Under the pieces are notes generated by a model. That model was not told where the DNA came from and ran no database searches. It saw only the letters and a program-made list of their open reading frames with translations. From positions 8,296,515 to 8,360,514 of the forward strand of contig NZ_CP101750.1 in assembly GCF_026810505.1 (NCBI RefSeq): DNA of 64,000 nt, in the 5' to 3' direction. The DNA comes from Streptomyces sp. Je 1-369 (lineage in GTDB: Bacteria; Actinomycetota; Actinomycetes; Streptomycetales; Streptomycetaceae). This document shows, piece by piece, positions 18,027 through 26,474 of the stretch (position 1 is the stretch's first letter; each line of letters starts with the position of its first letter). The position numbers and the translations under genes were made by a program.

Positions 18027-18661
18027 CAAATGGTGGCCTCGACGTCTTCGCGCATCACGACGCCCGCACGCACGATCCGGACGAAGGTGAACAGACCCAG
18101 TGCAGTGAAGAGGGAGAGGAAGGGGATCTCCCACACGTCGCCGAGGGCATCGGCCATGTCCCCCCGGACAAATGTCGGGAACAGTTCCACCTTGGCGATG
18201 GCCTGTGCGGCTTCGGTGACCAGGCTGCCGACCAGCAGCCACCAACCGAGCATCCGCAGCCGGGACGCGGTCTGCGCGGTGTAGACCCCGTCCCGGGCCG
18301 CTCCCCTGAGCAGCCTGTTGAGCAGCAGCAACCCGCCGAACAGCAAGATGACCGGAGGCAGGTCGTGGAGGACCTCGAAGGCTTGCTGACTGACAGAAGC
18401 ATGTGATGTGCAGTACTCGGGGGACACGTTGACGGTGACCCCCTCACGTCCACCGAACATCTCGTCGGTGTCGGATGAGCTGCCGGATATCCCGTCCGCA
18501 GTAACGCACACATCGCCTCCGATGAAGCCGACATGGATGCCGTCGACGAACAGGCTCAGGACGAAGCCCGCCACCATCATGCCGAGCAACACGCGGAGGA
18601 CCAGTGACACCGCGCTGAAGAGGGGCTCGAGCAACTTACGGTCATCGACCATGACTACCAT
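18026..18661 (-). CDS. DUF2975-family membrane protein
   Basis: 211 residues from the ATG at 18661; an alternative ATG lies at 18652. Four hydrophobic helices are seen: VSLVLRVLLGMMVAGFVLSL, PPVILLFGGLLLLNRLL, MLGWWLLVGSLVTEAA and FLSLFTALGLFTFVRIV. A cysteine-containing external loop lies between the first two. The DUF2975/short-XRE pair resembles a membrane sensor with its DNA-binding partner; the signal is unknown. Confidence 0.85.
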   Translation of the reverse strand: MVVMVDDRKLLEPLFSAVSLVLRVLLGMMVAGFVLSLFVDGIHVGFIGGDVCVTADGISGSSSDTDEMFGGREGVTVNVSPEYCTSHASVSQQAFEVLHDLPPVILLFGGLLLLNRLLRGAARDGVYTAQTASRLRMLGWWLLVGSLVTEAAQAIAKVELFPTFVRGDMADALGDVWEIPFLSLFTALGLFTFVRIVRAGVVMREDVEATI

Positions 18662-18674
18662 CCTGTTGGTCCTG

Positions 18675-18706
18675 TTATCGAAAAACGATGTTATCGAATA
18701 ACGATA
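18675..18706. promoter_or_regulatory. Twin operator repeats upstream of DUF2975/XRE
   Basis: TTATCGAAAAACGATG and TTATCGAATAACGATA stand in direct tandem with a 16-bp period, and each contains the inverted core ATCG-N5-CGAT. The stretch is strikingly AT-rich for this genome and lies 14 bases before the DUF2975 start, as expected for promoter and autoregulatory operator together. Confidence 0.72.
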
Positions 18707-18918
18707 CGTCTGGCATTCGCCGAAGGCAACGCGACAACGCCGAACCAAGAGCTCGCCCAGCCGGCCAGTCCCGTCTGGCCGACGAGCCATGCTCGCTGTG
18801 TGGCGGGCTGCCCAGGCGGACGGACAGGCGGACGGGCGGACGGGCGGATACGCACGCTGTTCTGCCACTGGCAGAACAGCGGCCGGGCCGGGCTCGACGA
18901 TCACTACAGTCCAGTCTC

Positions 18919-19665
18919 ATGACGACGATCACGACGATCACGACGCGGACGGTCGAGTACCCGGCCGACGGTTTGACGATGATCGGGCACCTCGCGCTCC
19001 CGGCCGGTGCCGACCGCCGGCCCGCGGTGCTGGTGGGACCAGAGGGCATGGGACTCAGCGACGTCGAGCGCCGCCGGGCCGATGCTCTCGCCGAGCTGGG
19101 ATACGTGGCGCTGGCCTTCGACCTGCACGGCGGACGCTATTTAAGTGATCCCGAGGAGATGCTGGCCCGTTGCCTGCCGCTGCTCGCCGACCCCGACCGA
19201 ATGAGGGGCATCGGCCATGCGGCGCTCGACGTGTTGCGCACCGAACCGCGGACCGACCCCGGCCGGATCGCCGCCGTCGGTTACGGCACCGGGGGAGCCG
19301 TCGGGCTGGAACTCGGGCGTGCCGGCGTCAGCCTGCGCGCGATCGGGACAGTCAACGCAACTACCACGGGTCGACCGGGCGAGGCAGCACGCATTCGCTG
19401 TCCGGTGTGGGCCGGGGTCGGGTCGGAAGACCCGATCATGCCGCCCGCGCAACGGGACGCGTTCACCGCCGAGATGCAGGCCGCCGGTGTCGACTGGCGC
19501 CTCACGGTCTACGGCGGCGCCTCGCACGCCTTCCACCACCCGCCGGTCGATCACCCCACTGTCCCCGGCGTCGGCTACCACCCACAGCACGCGCAGCGCG
19601 CCTGGCGCGACGTCGTCGACCTGCTCGCCGAGTGCCTGCCCGTGACGGAGGATCTGGGGGCATGA
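18919..19665 (+). CDS. Dienelactone-hydrolase-family protein with altered nucleophile elbow
   Basis: 248 residues; start at the ATG giving MTTITTI, which fits the domain. Alpha/beta-hydrolase strands and late acid/His region are present: GSEDPIMPP (Asp) and GASHAFHH (His). At the nucleophile elbow, where dienelactone hydrolases have GYCFGG, the sequence is GYGTGG, so the Cys is replaced by Gly. Either the neighbouring Thr takes part or the protein is not a classical hydrolase. There is no signal peptide. Neighbours give no pathway. Confidence 0.8.
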   Translation: MTTITTITTRTVEYPADGLTMIGHLALPAGADRRPAVLVGPEGMGLSDVERRRADALAELGYVALAFDLHGGRYLSDPEEMLARCLPLLADPDRMRGIGHAALDVLRTEPRTDPGRIAAVGYGTGGAVGLELGRAGVSLRAIGTVNATTTGRPGEAARIRCPVWAGVGSEDPIMPPAQRDAFTAEMQAAGVDWRLTVYGGASHAFHHPPVDHPTVPGVGYHPQHAQRAWRDVVDLLAECLPVTEDLGA

Positions 19666-19748
19666 CCCAGGCGAGCATGCTGGAACCGGGGTCGGTCGAC
19701 GTCATGCGCTGACCCGGCCAAGCGCGAGTCGGCCCTGAGTGACGCTAC

Positions 19749-19805
19749 TTGCCCCCGCTCCTGTCCCCACCCCGGTTACCGTCCCCGCTCCCGTCCCCAC
19801 CCCGG
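19749..19805. repeat. C-rich direct repeats (G-runs on the minus strand)
   Basis: CCCCGCTCCyGTCCCCACCCCGG occurs twice about 33 bp apart, giving at least six runs of four or more C. On the minus strand this could fold as a G-quadruplex. The stretch lies in a 276-base gap between two genes. Confidence 0.65.
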
Positions 19806-19818
19806 CCCAGTCCCAGTC

Positions 19819-19848
19819 CCAGGACCAGGACCGGTACCAGGGTCCTGG
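19819..19848. terminator. Inverted repeat, possible terminator or attenuator
   Basis: CCAGGACC and GGTCCTGG form a perfect 8-bp stem with a 14-base loop. It follows the hydrolase gene and precedes the esterase gene, without a T-run, so the assignment is tentative. Confidence 0.4.
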
Positions 19849-19941
19849 TTCCCGCTCCTGGCGGGGTGCAGCTAGCTCCCGGAAGGCTCGGGGGGCGCGC
19901 TGGATGGTCCGAAGCGCCCCTGCCCGGTGAGAGTTGGGGCC

Positions 19942-21372
19942 ATGAGAACGCACAAGGCCCTGCTCGCCGCCCTCCTCGTCCCGCTCGGTGCCACCCTGGC
20001 TGTCGTTCCGGCCGCCTCCGCCTCCGCCTCCGCCGCCACCCCGCGCCCCCTGGCCGCCGCATCGGTCTCCGCCGACGCCAACGCCCCCGCGCCCGTCGGC
20101 CCGCAAAAGCCTGCGGCTGCCCGGTTCCGCTCCCCGGAGGCAGCCCTTGACCGGGCGGCCCACCCACTGCGCACCACAGAGCCGCGCGGCGGTCTGGCCG
20201 ACCTCCGGCCGTTCGGCCGGATGGTCGGCGACGCCAAGGTGGTGGGCCTGGGCGAGGCCACCCACAACTCGCACGAGTTCTTCACCCTCAAGCACCGCAC
20301 CCTGCGATACCTGGTCGAGAAGAAGGGCTTCCGGGCCTTCGCCCTCGAAGCACCCTGGAGCAGCGGGCTGCGCCTCGACGCCTACCTCCAACGCGGCGAG
20401 GGCGACTTGAAGCAGATCATGGACGAGGAGTTCCAGGGCACCTACCAGTTCTGGAACAACACCGAATACCGCGATCTGCTCAAGTGGATGCGCGCATACA
20501 ACATCGAACACCCCAAGGATCCACTCCACTTCGTCGGCGACGACAACGGGTTCGCCGGTGCCGGGCTGTACGACAAAGTGAGCGCCTACGCGGCCGCTGC
20601 CCGCCCCGAACTCAGCGCGCGGCTCACCGAGCTGTACCGGGGCCTGCGGCCCACCACCGACGCCGAGGCCTACGTCGAGGACTACTTGTCGAAGCCGCCG
20701 GCCGAACGCAAGGAGCTCGCCGAGCGGACAGGCCGGGCACTGGACCTGCTCAAACAGCGGCCCGGCAAGGACACCGACGCCGACGCGCACGCCTGGGCCG
20801 TACAGCACGCCACCGCGATCCACCAGATGACCACCATGTACGCCTTCGACCTGGACGACCCGCAGAACATCGCCGACGCCATGCGCTACCGCGACCAGGT
20901 CATGGCACAGAACGTCGCCTGGTGGCAGCACCGGACCGGCGACAAGATCCTGCTCTCCGCCCACAACAGCCATGTCGCCCTCAAGACCTACGTCCCCAAC
21001 ACCCACCCGAAGGCCCAGGGTGACTTCCTCCGCGAACAGTTGGGCCGCGACTACCTCAGTGTCGGCCTCACCTTCGACCATGGCTCGTTCAACGCCCTGG
21101 GCCAGGACGGCGACATCCACCGCTTCACCGTCGGCCCGGCCGCACCCGGCACCACCGAGCACACCCTGGACCGGGTACGCCACCGCGACTTCATGGTGGA
21201 CCTGCGCACAGCCCCCGCCCCGGCCCGCGCCTGGCTCGCCGCGCCGCGCACCGTCAAGAACATAGGCGCTGCCTACCCCTGGAACGGCAACGCCGCACAG
21301 ATCCGGCTCGCACAGACCCACGACATCGTGATCCACCTCCACCGAGTGGAGGCGGCCGACATGCTCAAGTGA
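19942..21372 (+). CDS. Secreted erythromycin-esterase-family protein
   Basis: 476 residues from the ATG at 19942; an in-frame GTG 15 bases earlier is possible. The N-terminus is a clear signal peptide (MRTHK, then a hydrophobic core ending in ASASA). The EreA/EreB fold is shown by GLGEATHNSHEFF with Glu105, His108 and Glu112, the catalytic-site region of the family. Later there are a FVGDDNG strand and an AHNSHVA motif. EreA/B open macrolide lactones in the cytoplasm. An exported relative more likely acts on an external ester or amide, or is a succinoglycan-type family member; macrolide resistance is possible but not shown. Confidence 0.88.
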   Translation: MRTHKALLAALLVPLGATLAVVPAASASASAATPRPLAAASVSADANAPAPVGPQKPAAARFRSPEAALDRAAHPLRTTEPRGGLADLRPFGRMVGDAKVVGLGEATHNSHEFFTLKHRTLRYLVEKKGFRAFALEAPWSSGLRLDAYLQRGEGDLKQIMDEEFQGTYQFWNNTEYRDLLKWMRAYNIEHPKDPLHFVGDDNGFAGAGLYDKVSAYAAAARPELSARLTELYRGLRPTTDAEAYVEDYLSKPPAERKELAERTGRALDLLKQRPGKDTDADAHAWAVQHATAIHQMTTMYAFDLDDPQNIADAMRYRDQVMAQNVAWWQHRTGDKILLSAHNSHVALKTYVPNTHPKAQGDFLREQLGRDYLSVGLTFDHGSFNALGQDGDIHRFTVGPAAPGTTEHTLDRVRHRDFMVDLRTAPAPARAWLAAPRTVKNIGAAYPWNGNAAQIRLAQTHDIVIHLHRVEAADMLK

Positions 21373-21425
21373 CATCGGACCCGCACGGCGCGGCGACGGC
21401 GCGGGAGGTCGGCCGGTCCGATGTC
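21371..21425. terminator. Long inverted repeat after the esterase gene
   Basis: GACATCGGACC and GGTCCGATGTC form a perfect 11-bp stem separated by 33 mostly G/C bases. It begins within the stop codon. There is no T-run, as is common in actinomycetes; it would stop readthrough into the broken kinase gene on the other strand. Confidence 0.6.
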
Positions 21426-21451
21426 TCGCGCCGCCGCGGCGTTCCCCGCCC

Positions 21452-22210
21452 TCAGCGCTCGCGCTGTACCGCGAGCACCGCGGTGACCGCCCGGCCACCG
21501 GAGTCATCCACGCACCCCCACGTCGACCGCGTGGACAGACCGCGCGACGGGTCGCCGTCCAGGACGTTGCCGAGGCGCAGATCGCCGTGCAGCGACACGG
21601 CTCGGACTGGCTGTCCAGCCATGTCTCACAGCGCCGTCTCGCTCGCTGTCACGTGGCGTGGCCAACGTGTGCGCCGACAGTCGGCTCCGACAGTCGACGG
21701 CCGATCCGGACGAAAGCCTCGTCCAACCGACGACCGCGTAGGTCCAGGCGCCATTGCGCGGGTGGGCTCACGGAGTGCAGTGCGGCAAGTAGCTCTGCCC
21801 ACTGCTGCGGCAATGACGTCTGCGGCATGTCCTCGGCCTCGGTGCCGGGCAGGACCTCCGCCAATGCCATCGCCCCGGCTTGCGCGTCGGCAGCCAACAC
21901 GGTCGGCACCCGACCCGACGGCGCGCACACACGCAGCATCTCCACCTGTTCGGTCAACAGCGCCCGATCCGGACCGAGTTTGAGAACCGTCGGCGTTCCG
22001 TCAGGCCATTGGCAGCGCCAGACGACGGAGGCGGCCCCACTGGCGAACAGCTCACCAACCTGGAAACCCCACCGCACGGCCAGCCGCGCAGCGAGGTTCG
22101 GAACCTCAGTGAGCCAGTCCTCGGCCTCGGGTCCGAATAGTCCCGCCAACCGGGCGCGCCGACCCCTTCCATATCCACCCCGGTAGCTTGCAGCCCGAGC
22201 TGCCGCCATG
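21452..22210 (-). pseudogene. Broken aminoglycoside/hydroxyurea-type phosphotransferase
   Basis: The reverse strand encodes the N-lobe of an APH(6)-like kinase (EDWLTEVPNLAARLAVRWGF, PTVLKLGPD, ADAQAGAMALAEVLPG). It stops at a TGA after VGHAT where the context predicts Trp. Translation could resume as Q R A R...W L D S Q S E P. One base is then missing before VSLHGDLRLGNVLDGDPSRG, the catalytic loop. The metal-binding region after it is absent. At least three lesions make it inactive. Confidence 0.82.
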
Positions 22211-22324
22211 CATGCGCATATCGACAGAAGCGAGGACACGGACACAGGCCACGGGTGTTCGGGCCAGGCGGCCGGGGCCGGTCGTTTGGGTCCGAGCCGA
22301 TGCGCGACGAGGGGCCGCATCCGA

Positions 22325-23197
22325 TCAGGCCGGTGGCCCAGCAGACCTCGGGGTGCCGAGCCGGGAGAGCAGGAGGACGCCCCAGATCACCATGGCCGCG
22401 CCGGCCGCTTGTGGTGCGTACCACCAACCGGCGCGCAGCTGGTCGCCGTTGAGGGTGATGCCGAGAGCGAGGCTGGCGGCGGCCTCGCCGAGGGTGAGGG
22501 CGGGCTGGGAGGCGATCAGGGGGCCGGACTCCATGGCGTTGGCGAGCAGGAACAGTGCGCATGCGCCCGTCGCCACGCACCCGTATGTCTGCCACGTGGT
22601 GGCCAACGCGTGGACTCCGGAGTCCTTGAGGGAGTCGATGGCGGCGTTCATCAGCGTGGCGGTCAGCGCGTAGGCGAGCGCGGAGGCGGTGCCGAACAAG
22701 GCGGCGCGTGCCGCGCCGCGTGGACGCGTCAGGGCGATCGCGGTGCAGGCGGCGGTACCGAGGCCCACGGCCAGGAGAGCGGCGCTCCAGGCAGCGGCCG
22801 GGACCTCGCGGCCGCCCTCGGCCGGTGCTGCCGCCCCGAGGAGGAGCGCCAGGCCGGCGGTGGTGAGGATGCAGGCCCGCCAGCCGCCCGCAGACGCCGT
22901 TGTCCGGGTGAAGAGCTGGGCGATGACCAGGGCGAGGGGCAGTTCGAGTACCAGGATGGGCTGTACGAGCGAGAGCGGGCCGAAGGCGAGGGCCAGTGCC
23001 TGCAACACCGCCGCGGCGACGATGACGGCGATGCCCGCGAGCCAGGCGCGGTGGTGCACCAGATACCGGACGAGGCGTGGGCTGAAGGCGTCACCGCGCG
23101 GAACCGTACGGGCGGCCACCCGTTGCAGGACGGTGCCGGCGGCGTTGGCCAGGGCGGTCAGCACCGCGAACAGGGCGGACAGCACGGACGCGTCCAC
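22325..23197 (-). CDS. EamA/DMT-type membrane transporter
   Basis: 290 residues with nine or ten hydrophobic helices and few loops, consistent with drug/metabolite transporters of the DMT superfamily. The phrase LALAFGPLSLVQPILVLELP is typical of the DMT helix-3/4 region. No substrate clue; 9 bases separate it from the DUF998 gene upstream, so the two are probably cotranscribed. Confidence 0.82.
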   Translation of the reverse strand: MDASVLSALFAVLTALANAAGTVLQRVAARTVPRGDAFSPRLVRYLVHHRAWLAGIAVIVAAAVLQALALAFGPLSLVQPILVLELPLALVIAQLFTRTTASAGGWRACILTTAGLALLLGAAAPAEGGREVPAAAWSAALLAVGLGTAACTAIALTRPRGAARAALFGTASALAYALTATLMNAAIDSLKDSGVHALATTWQTYGCVATGACALFLLANAMESGPLIASQPALTLGEAAASLALGITLNGDQLRAGWWYAPQAAGAAMVIWGVLLLSRLGTPRSAGPPA

Positions 23198-23206
23198 GCC
23201 GGCTCC

Positions 23207-24016
23207 TCACCCTGCCCGGTCGGGAGGCGGGTCCGGGGAGAGCGGAACTCCGGGCGGGGCGGCCAGGCCTTTCGGCGCGCGGCGGCCGGATCTGCCGCGG
23301 GAGTCCCGGTCGGCAGGGGCGAGCCGCCCGGGGGTGCCGGGGGCGGCCTCGGGCGCCGGGCGTACCGCCCGAAGGGCCCCGAGTGAGAGCATCGCCAGCC
23401 ATGCGCCCACCAGCAGCAGATGGCACCGCTGGGCGGCGCCGTGCCATCCGCCGTATCCGATCAGCGGGCCCACCGTGCACAGTGACGACACCAGCGCGGC
23501 CGCACCGAGGGGCGGCCCCCACCGGGCGACGTTTTCGGGCTTCCCGCGCCTCCGTGCATCCCAGATGATCAGGATCATGGACGCGAAGAGGCAGAAGTGC
23601 ACTGCGGCGCTGGTAAGGGTGTGGGCAGGGTGCACGGACCGGCAATCGGGCTGCAACGATGGCACGCACGTCATCGGCATCAGCACATCGGCCACGGAGG
23701 AGACGCCGACTCCGGCCAGCGCCCACCATCCGGTTCGGGCAACCACGCCCACGGCCCTCATGCCACCGGCCGTGGCACCCGCCACGACGAGAACGGCACA
23801 ACTCAGCTCCAGCCCGCCGAACAGCCATCGGTACGGGCTGCCTTCCGCGTACAACTCGCTCACGTAGGAGTGCCGTGCGTCCAACCCCGTAGGGACAACG
23901 GCCTCAAGGAGCCAGGCGTTGTACAGAAGCGCGGCCACCGCCAGCGGTACGACCACCGTCCAGGAAGGGGTACGAGGCCCCGGTGCGCGGCGACTGTGCG
24001 TCATCGTCCCGATCAT
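23207..24016 (-). CDS. DUF998-family membrane protein
   Basis: 269 residues. Six or so helices begin with WTVVVPLAVAALLYNAWLLE. The external phrase DARHSYVSELYAEGSPYRWLF is typical of DUF998, and conserved His/Asp positions recur (DVLMPMTC, HPAHTLTSAAVHF). The last 50 residues are Pro/Arg/Gly-rich and cytoplasmic. A Met at residue 5 is an alternative start. Function of the family is unknown. Confidence 0.82.
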   Translation of the reverse strand: MIGTMTHSRRAPGPRTPSWTVVVPLAVAALLYNAWLLEAVVPTGLDARHSYVSELYAEGSPYRWLFGGLELSCAVLVVAGATAGGMRAVGVVARTGWWALAGVGVSSVADVLMPMTCVPSLQPDCRSVHPAHTLTSAAVHFCLFASMILIIWDARRRGKPENVARWGPPLGAAALVSSLCTVGPLIGYGGWHGAAQRCHLLLVGAWLAMLSLGALRAVRPAPEAAPGTPGRLAPADRDSRGRSGRRAPKGLAAPPGVPLSPDPPPDRAG

Positions 24017-24345
24017 GAGGCCTCGTCAGCGGAGTTCCATGCTTCACCGGGACTGACGCCGCCCAAATCACCCGTGTGGCAGCCACGCCGGCCACAACCC
24101 GCGCACCTTCGTGCGGCCGCTGCCACGAGGAGCCCGCAGCTTTTCCCTACGGGTTTTCATCAGCGATTGTCGGATGGCCGACGGAAGGCATGGGCTTCCA
24201 GGCTGATGGCATGACAGAGCGTGCGCAGGAGCTGGAACCCCCGGTTGACCCTGACCCTGACCTTGGCCCTTGCCCCTTGGTCGTGCTTTTGCCGGAGCGG
24301 CAACAGGAGTGGCGTGACCGGGTCACGAGGGGCGACGTTGGGCCC
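24017..24345. other. Intergenic region between divergent genes
   Basis: It holds the promoters for the DUF998 and methyltransferase genes. A frame continuous with the methyltransferase is open from upstream, including an ATG at 24211, but its Pro/Asp-rich sequence is unlike family members, so it is treated as leader. No clear operator seen. Confidence 0.4.
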
Positions 24346-25026
24346 ATGACCGACAACATCACAGCGGGATCGCCCGCGTCCGACACTTCCCTGCCCGGCG
24401 ACGGATACGTCGGAGACCCCGCCGTAAGGGCGGAGTGGGACAACCGATACGCCGACCGACAACAGCTGTGGAGCGGCCGGCCCAACGGTGCGCTCGTGGC
24501 CGAGGTCGCCGGGCTCACGCCCGGGCGGGTGCTCGACGTCGGCTGCGGCGAGGGCGCGGACGCCGTCTGGCTCGCGCGCGGCGGCTGGGACGTGACCGCA
24601 CTCGAGGTGTCGGGCGTGGCGCTGGAGCGGGCGACCGGGCATGCGCGGGACGCCGGCGTCGCCGTTCGCTGGGTACATGCCGCGCTGACGGAAGCGGCGC
24701 TCCCGCCGGCCTCCTTCGACCTGGTCTCCGCGCAGTATCCGGCCCTGTTGCGCACGCCCGACGCCGCGGCCGAGCGAGCGCTGCTCGCGGCCGTCGCGCC
24801 CGGCGGCGTGCTGCTGCTCGTACACCACGCGGGGATGGACACCCAGCAGGCGCACGACAGCGGCTTCGACCCGGCTGACTACGTCTGGCCCTCGATGGTC
24901 GCCGCGCTGCTCACCGACGACTGGAAGGTGGAGGTGAACGAGCAGCGACCACGCGTGGCACCCGACGGCGGCGCAGGCGCGCACCATACCGACGACGTGG
25001 TACTGCGTGCGCGACGGCTGCGCTGA
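24346..25026 (+). CDS. Class I SAM-dependent methyltransferase
   Basis: 226 residues from the ATG giving MTDNITAG. Motif I is VLDVGCGEGADAVWLA, with the acidic end of strand beta-2 at TALEVSG and a post-II motif near FDLVSAQYPAL. The start WDNRYADRQQLWSGRPNGAL is typical of the thiopurine/tellurite-type subgroup. The C-terminal HHTDDVVLRARR is also seen in such proteins. Substrate unknown; possibly detoxification of a small thiol, selenium or tellurium compound. Confidence 0.86.
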   Translation: MTDNITAGSPASDTSLPGDGYVGDPAVRAEWDNRYADRQQLWSGRPNGALVAEVAGLTPGRVLDVGCGEGADAVWLARGGWDVTALEVSGVALERATGHARDAGVAVRWVHAALTEAALPPASFDLVSAQYPALLRTPDAAAERALLAAVAPGGVLLLVHHAGMDTQQAHDSGFDPADYVWPSMVAALLTDDWKVEVNEQRPRVAPDGGAGAHHTDDVVLRARRLR

Positions 25027-25036
25027 GCCCCTCCAC

Positions 25037-25072
25037 TCACAGCAGGCGTCACAGCATGCGTCACAGCAGGCC
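25037..25072. repeat. Three tandem 12-bp repeats
   Basis: TCACAGCAGGCG, TCACAGCATGCG and TCACAGCAGGCC follow one another exactly, just after the methyltransferase stop. No function is evident. Confidence 0.8.
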
Positions 25073-25237
25073 CGGCATCCGGGCGGACTGGATGACCGGG
25101 CCACCGGAACTGCCGACAATCGGGATGGTATCCAGCACATTGACCCGGGCGGTCGCTCCGAACTCGTCCGGGCCGCGTGAGAACAGGCGCTTCACCGGCG
25201 TCACCGAACACAGCCCCGGTAAGGGCAGGATGGCCCC

Positions 25238-26347
25238 ATGGGACTGCACACCGCATACGGGCTCAGCCGGATCATCAACGCACGAGGGCCCTACACGCCC
25301 CTCGGTGTCTCACGCAGTGGGGACGACGTCGGCGCCGCGGTCGCCGGGGCGCTGTCGGAGTTCTTCGTGATGGACGAACTGCAAGAGGCGGCCGACCGGG
25401 CCCTCGCTCGGTTCACCGGGGCGGAGGCGGGGACCGTCGTGCACTGCACGGCCTCGGCGATCACTCTCGCGGTCGCCGCCGCGATGACGGGGGAGTCCCC
25501 GGAGCGCGTCGAGGCGCTGCCGGACACGACCGGTATGCCCGGCGCAGTCGTCCTTCCGACGGGACACGCGGTCAACTACGGACACTCCATCGTGCAGGCC
25601 GTCCGACTGGCGGGTGCGGTCCCGGTTCCCGTGGGGGCGGAGACCGGGTTCACGCTGGAGGATCTGGAGACGGGCCTCGCGCGACAGGACGTCGCGTGCC
25701 TGCTGCTGGTGTCGTCCCGTCTCGTGCGCGGCGCCGGTGCCGCGCTGGCCGACGCCGTGGCGGTCGCGCACCGTCGTGGGGTTCCCGTCGTCGTCGATGG
25801 TGCCGCGCAAGACTTCAGGGTCGGTGAACTGCTCGCCACCGGAGCGGACTTGGTGGCGGTCAGTGGCCAGAAGTACCTGGGTTCCCCGACCGCGGGTCTG
25901 GTGGTGGGCCGGGCTGGTCCGGTGGCGGCGGTGCGGGCGCAGGAACGGGGCATCGGCCGTGCGATGAAGGCGAGCAAGGAGGCGGTGATCGGCGTCCTCG
26001 CCGCGCTCGAGGCGCGGCAGGAGCTGGACATGGCGGTGTGGCGGCAACAGCAGGCGGACAAGGTGGCGGACTTCGTCGAGCGGGCGGGTGCCGTCCGGGG
26101 CATCACCGCGTCGTCCGTCCCCGACCCGACCGGCCTGCCCTTCGCCCGCGCCCGGCTGGTGGTGGATCCCGCCGTGTCGGCCATGGACTCGGCCGCTCTG
26201 GACGAAGCGCTGCGAGCGGGGTCACCGTCGATCTGGGCCATGCCCGGCTCGCGGGAAGCGGAGGAGCTGCTGTTCGAACTCGTACCCCTCACAGCGGACG
26301 AGATCGACTCCATCCTTGCCCGCCTGGCCGAACTGCTGGAGCAGTAA
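25238..26347 (+). CDS. SelA/DgaE-like PLP-dependent lyase or aminotransferase
   Basis: 369 residues in the type I PLP fold. The Schiff-base lysine lies in VAVSGQKYLGSPTAG, and VVVDGAAQD supplies the aspartate that pairs with the pyridine nitrogen. The start GLHTAYGLSRIINARGPYTPLG is characteristic of the SelA-like/D-glucosaminate-6-phosphate ammonia-lyase group. It is not a selenocysteine synthase by context. Likely substrates are amino sugars or D-amino acids (inference). The G-rich stretch just downstream may end the transcript. Confidence 0.86.
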   Translation: MGLHTAYGLSRIINARGPYTPLGVSRSGDDVGAAVAGALSEFFVMDELQEAADRALARFTGAEAGTVVHCTASAITLAVAAAMTGESPERVEALPDTTGMPGAVVLPTGHAVNYGHSIVQAVRLAGAVPVPVGAETGFTLEDLETGLARQDVACLLLVSSRLVRGAGAALADAVAVAHRRGVPVVVDGAAQDFRVGELLATGADLVAVSGQKYLGSPTAGLVVGRAGPVAAVRAQERGIGRAMKASKEAVIGVLAALEARQELDMAVWRQQQADKVADFVERAGAVRGITASSVPDPTGLPFARARLVVDPAVSAMDSAALDEALRAGSPSIWAMPGSREAEELLFELVPLTADEIDSILARLAELLEQ

Positions 26348-26355
26348 AGGCCGTT

Positions 26356-26402
26356 GACGTGGGGGAGGGGGGAGGGGGGAGGGGTGAGGGGGGGGAGGGG
26401 GT
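26356..26402 (+). repeat. Extreme G-run tract, quadruplex candidate
   Basis: About 45 bases are almost only G and A, with at least six runs of four to eight G. It lies between convergent genes (PLP enzyme and cluster regulator), a position where it could block transcription from either side. Confidence 0.8.
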
Positions 26403-26474
26403 GACTTGAGTCGGCCGTCGGCCCTCGGTTGATGTCCGGCAGCCGAACAGTGGCGCGCCCCCGCCGCCGGGCCG

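Noticed and set aside
19702..21507. A 601-codon minus-strand frame
   Set aside because: It lies fully antisense to the secreted esterase gene, which has clear family motifs and a signal peptide; its own sequence is Gly/Val/Arg-rich without domains.
22208..23386. A 392-codon plus-strand frame over the DMT transporter
   Set aside because: Composition is Gly/Arg/Glu-rich with no helices, while the minus strand gives a normal membrane transporter.
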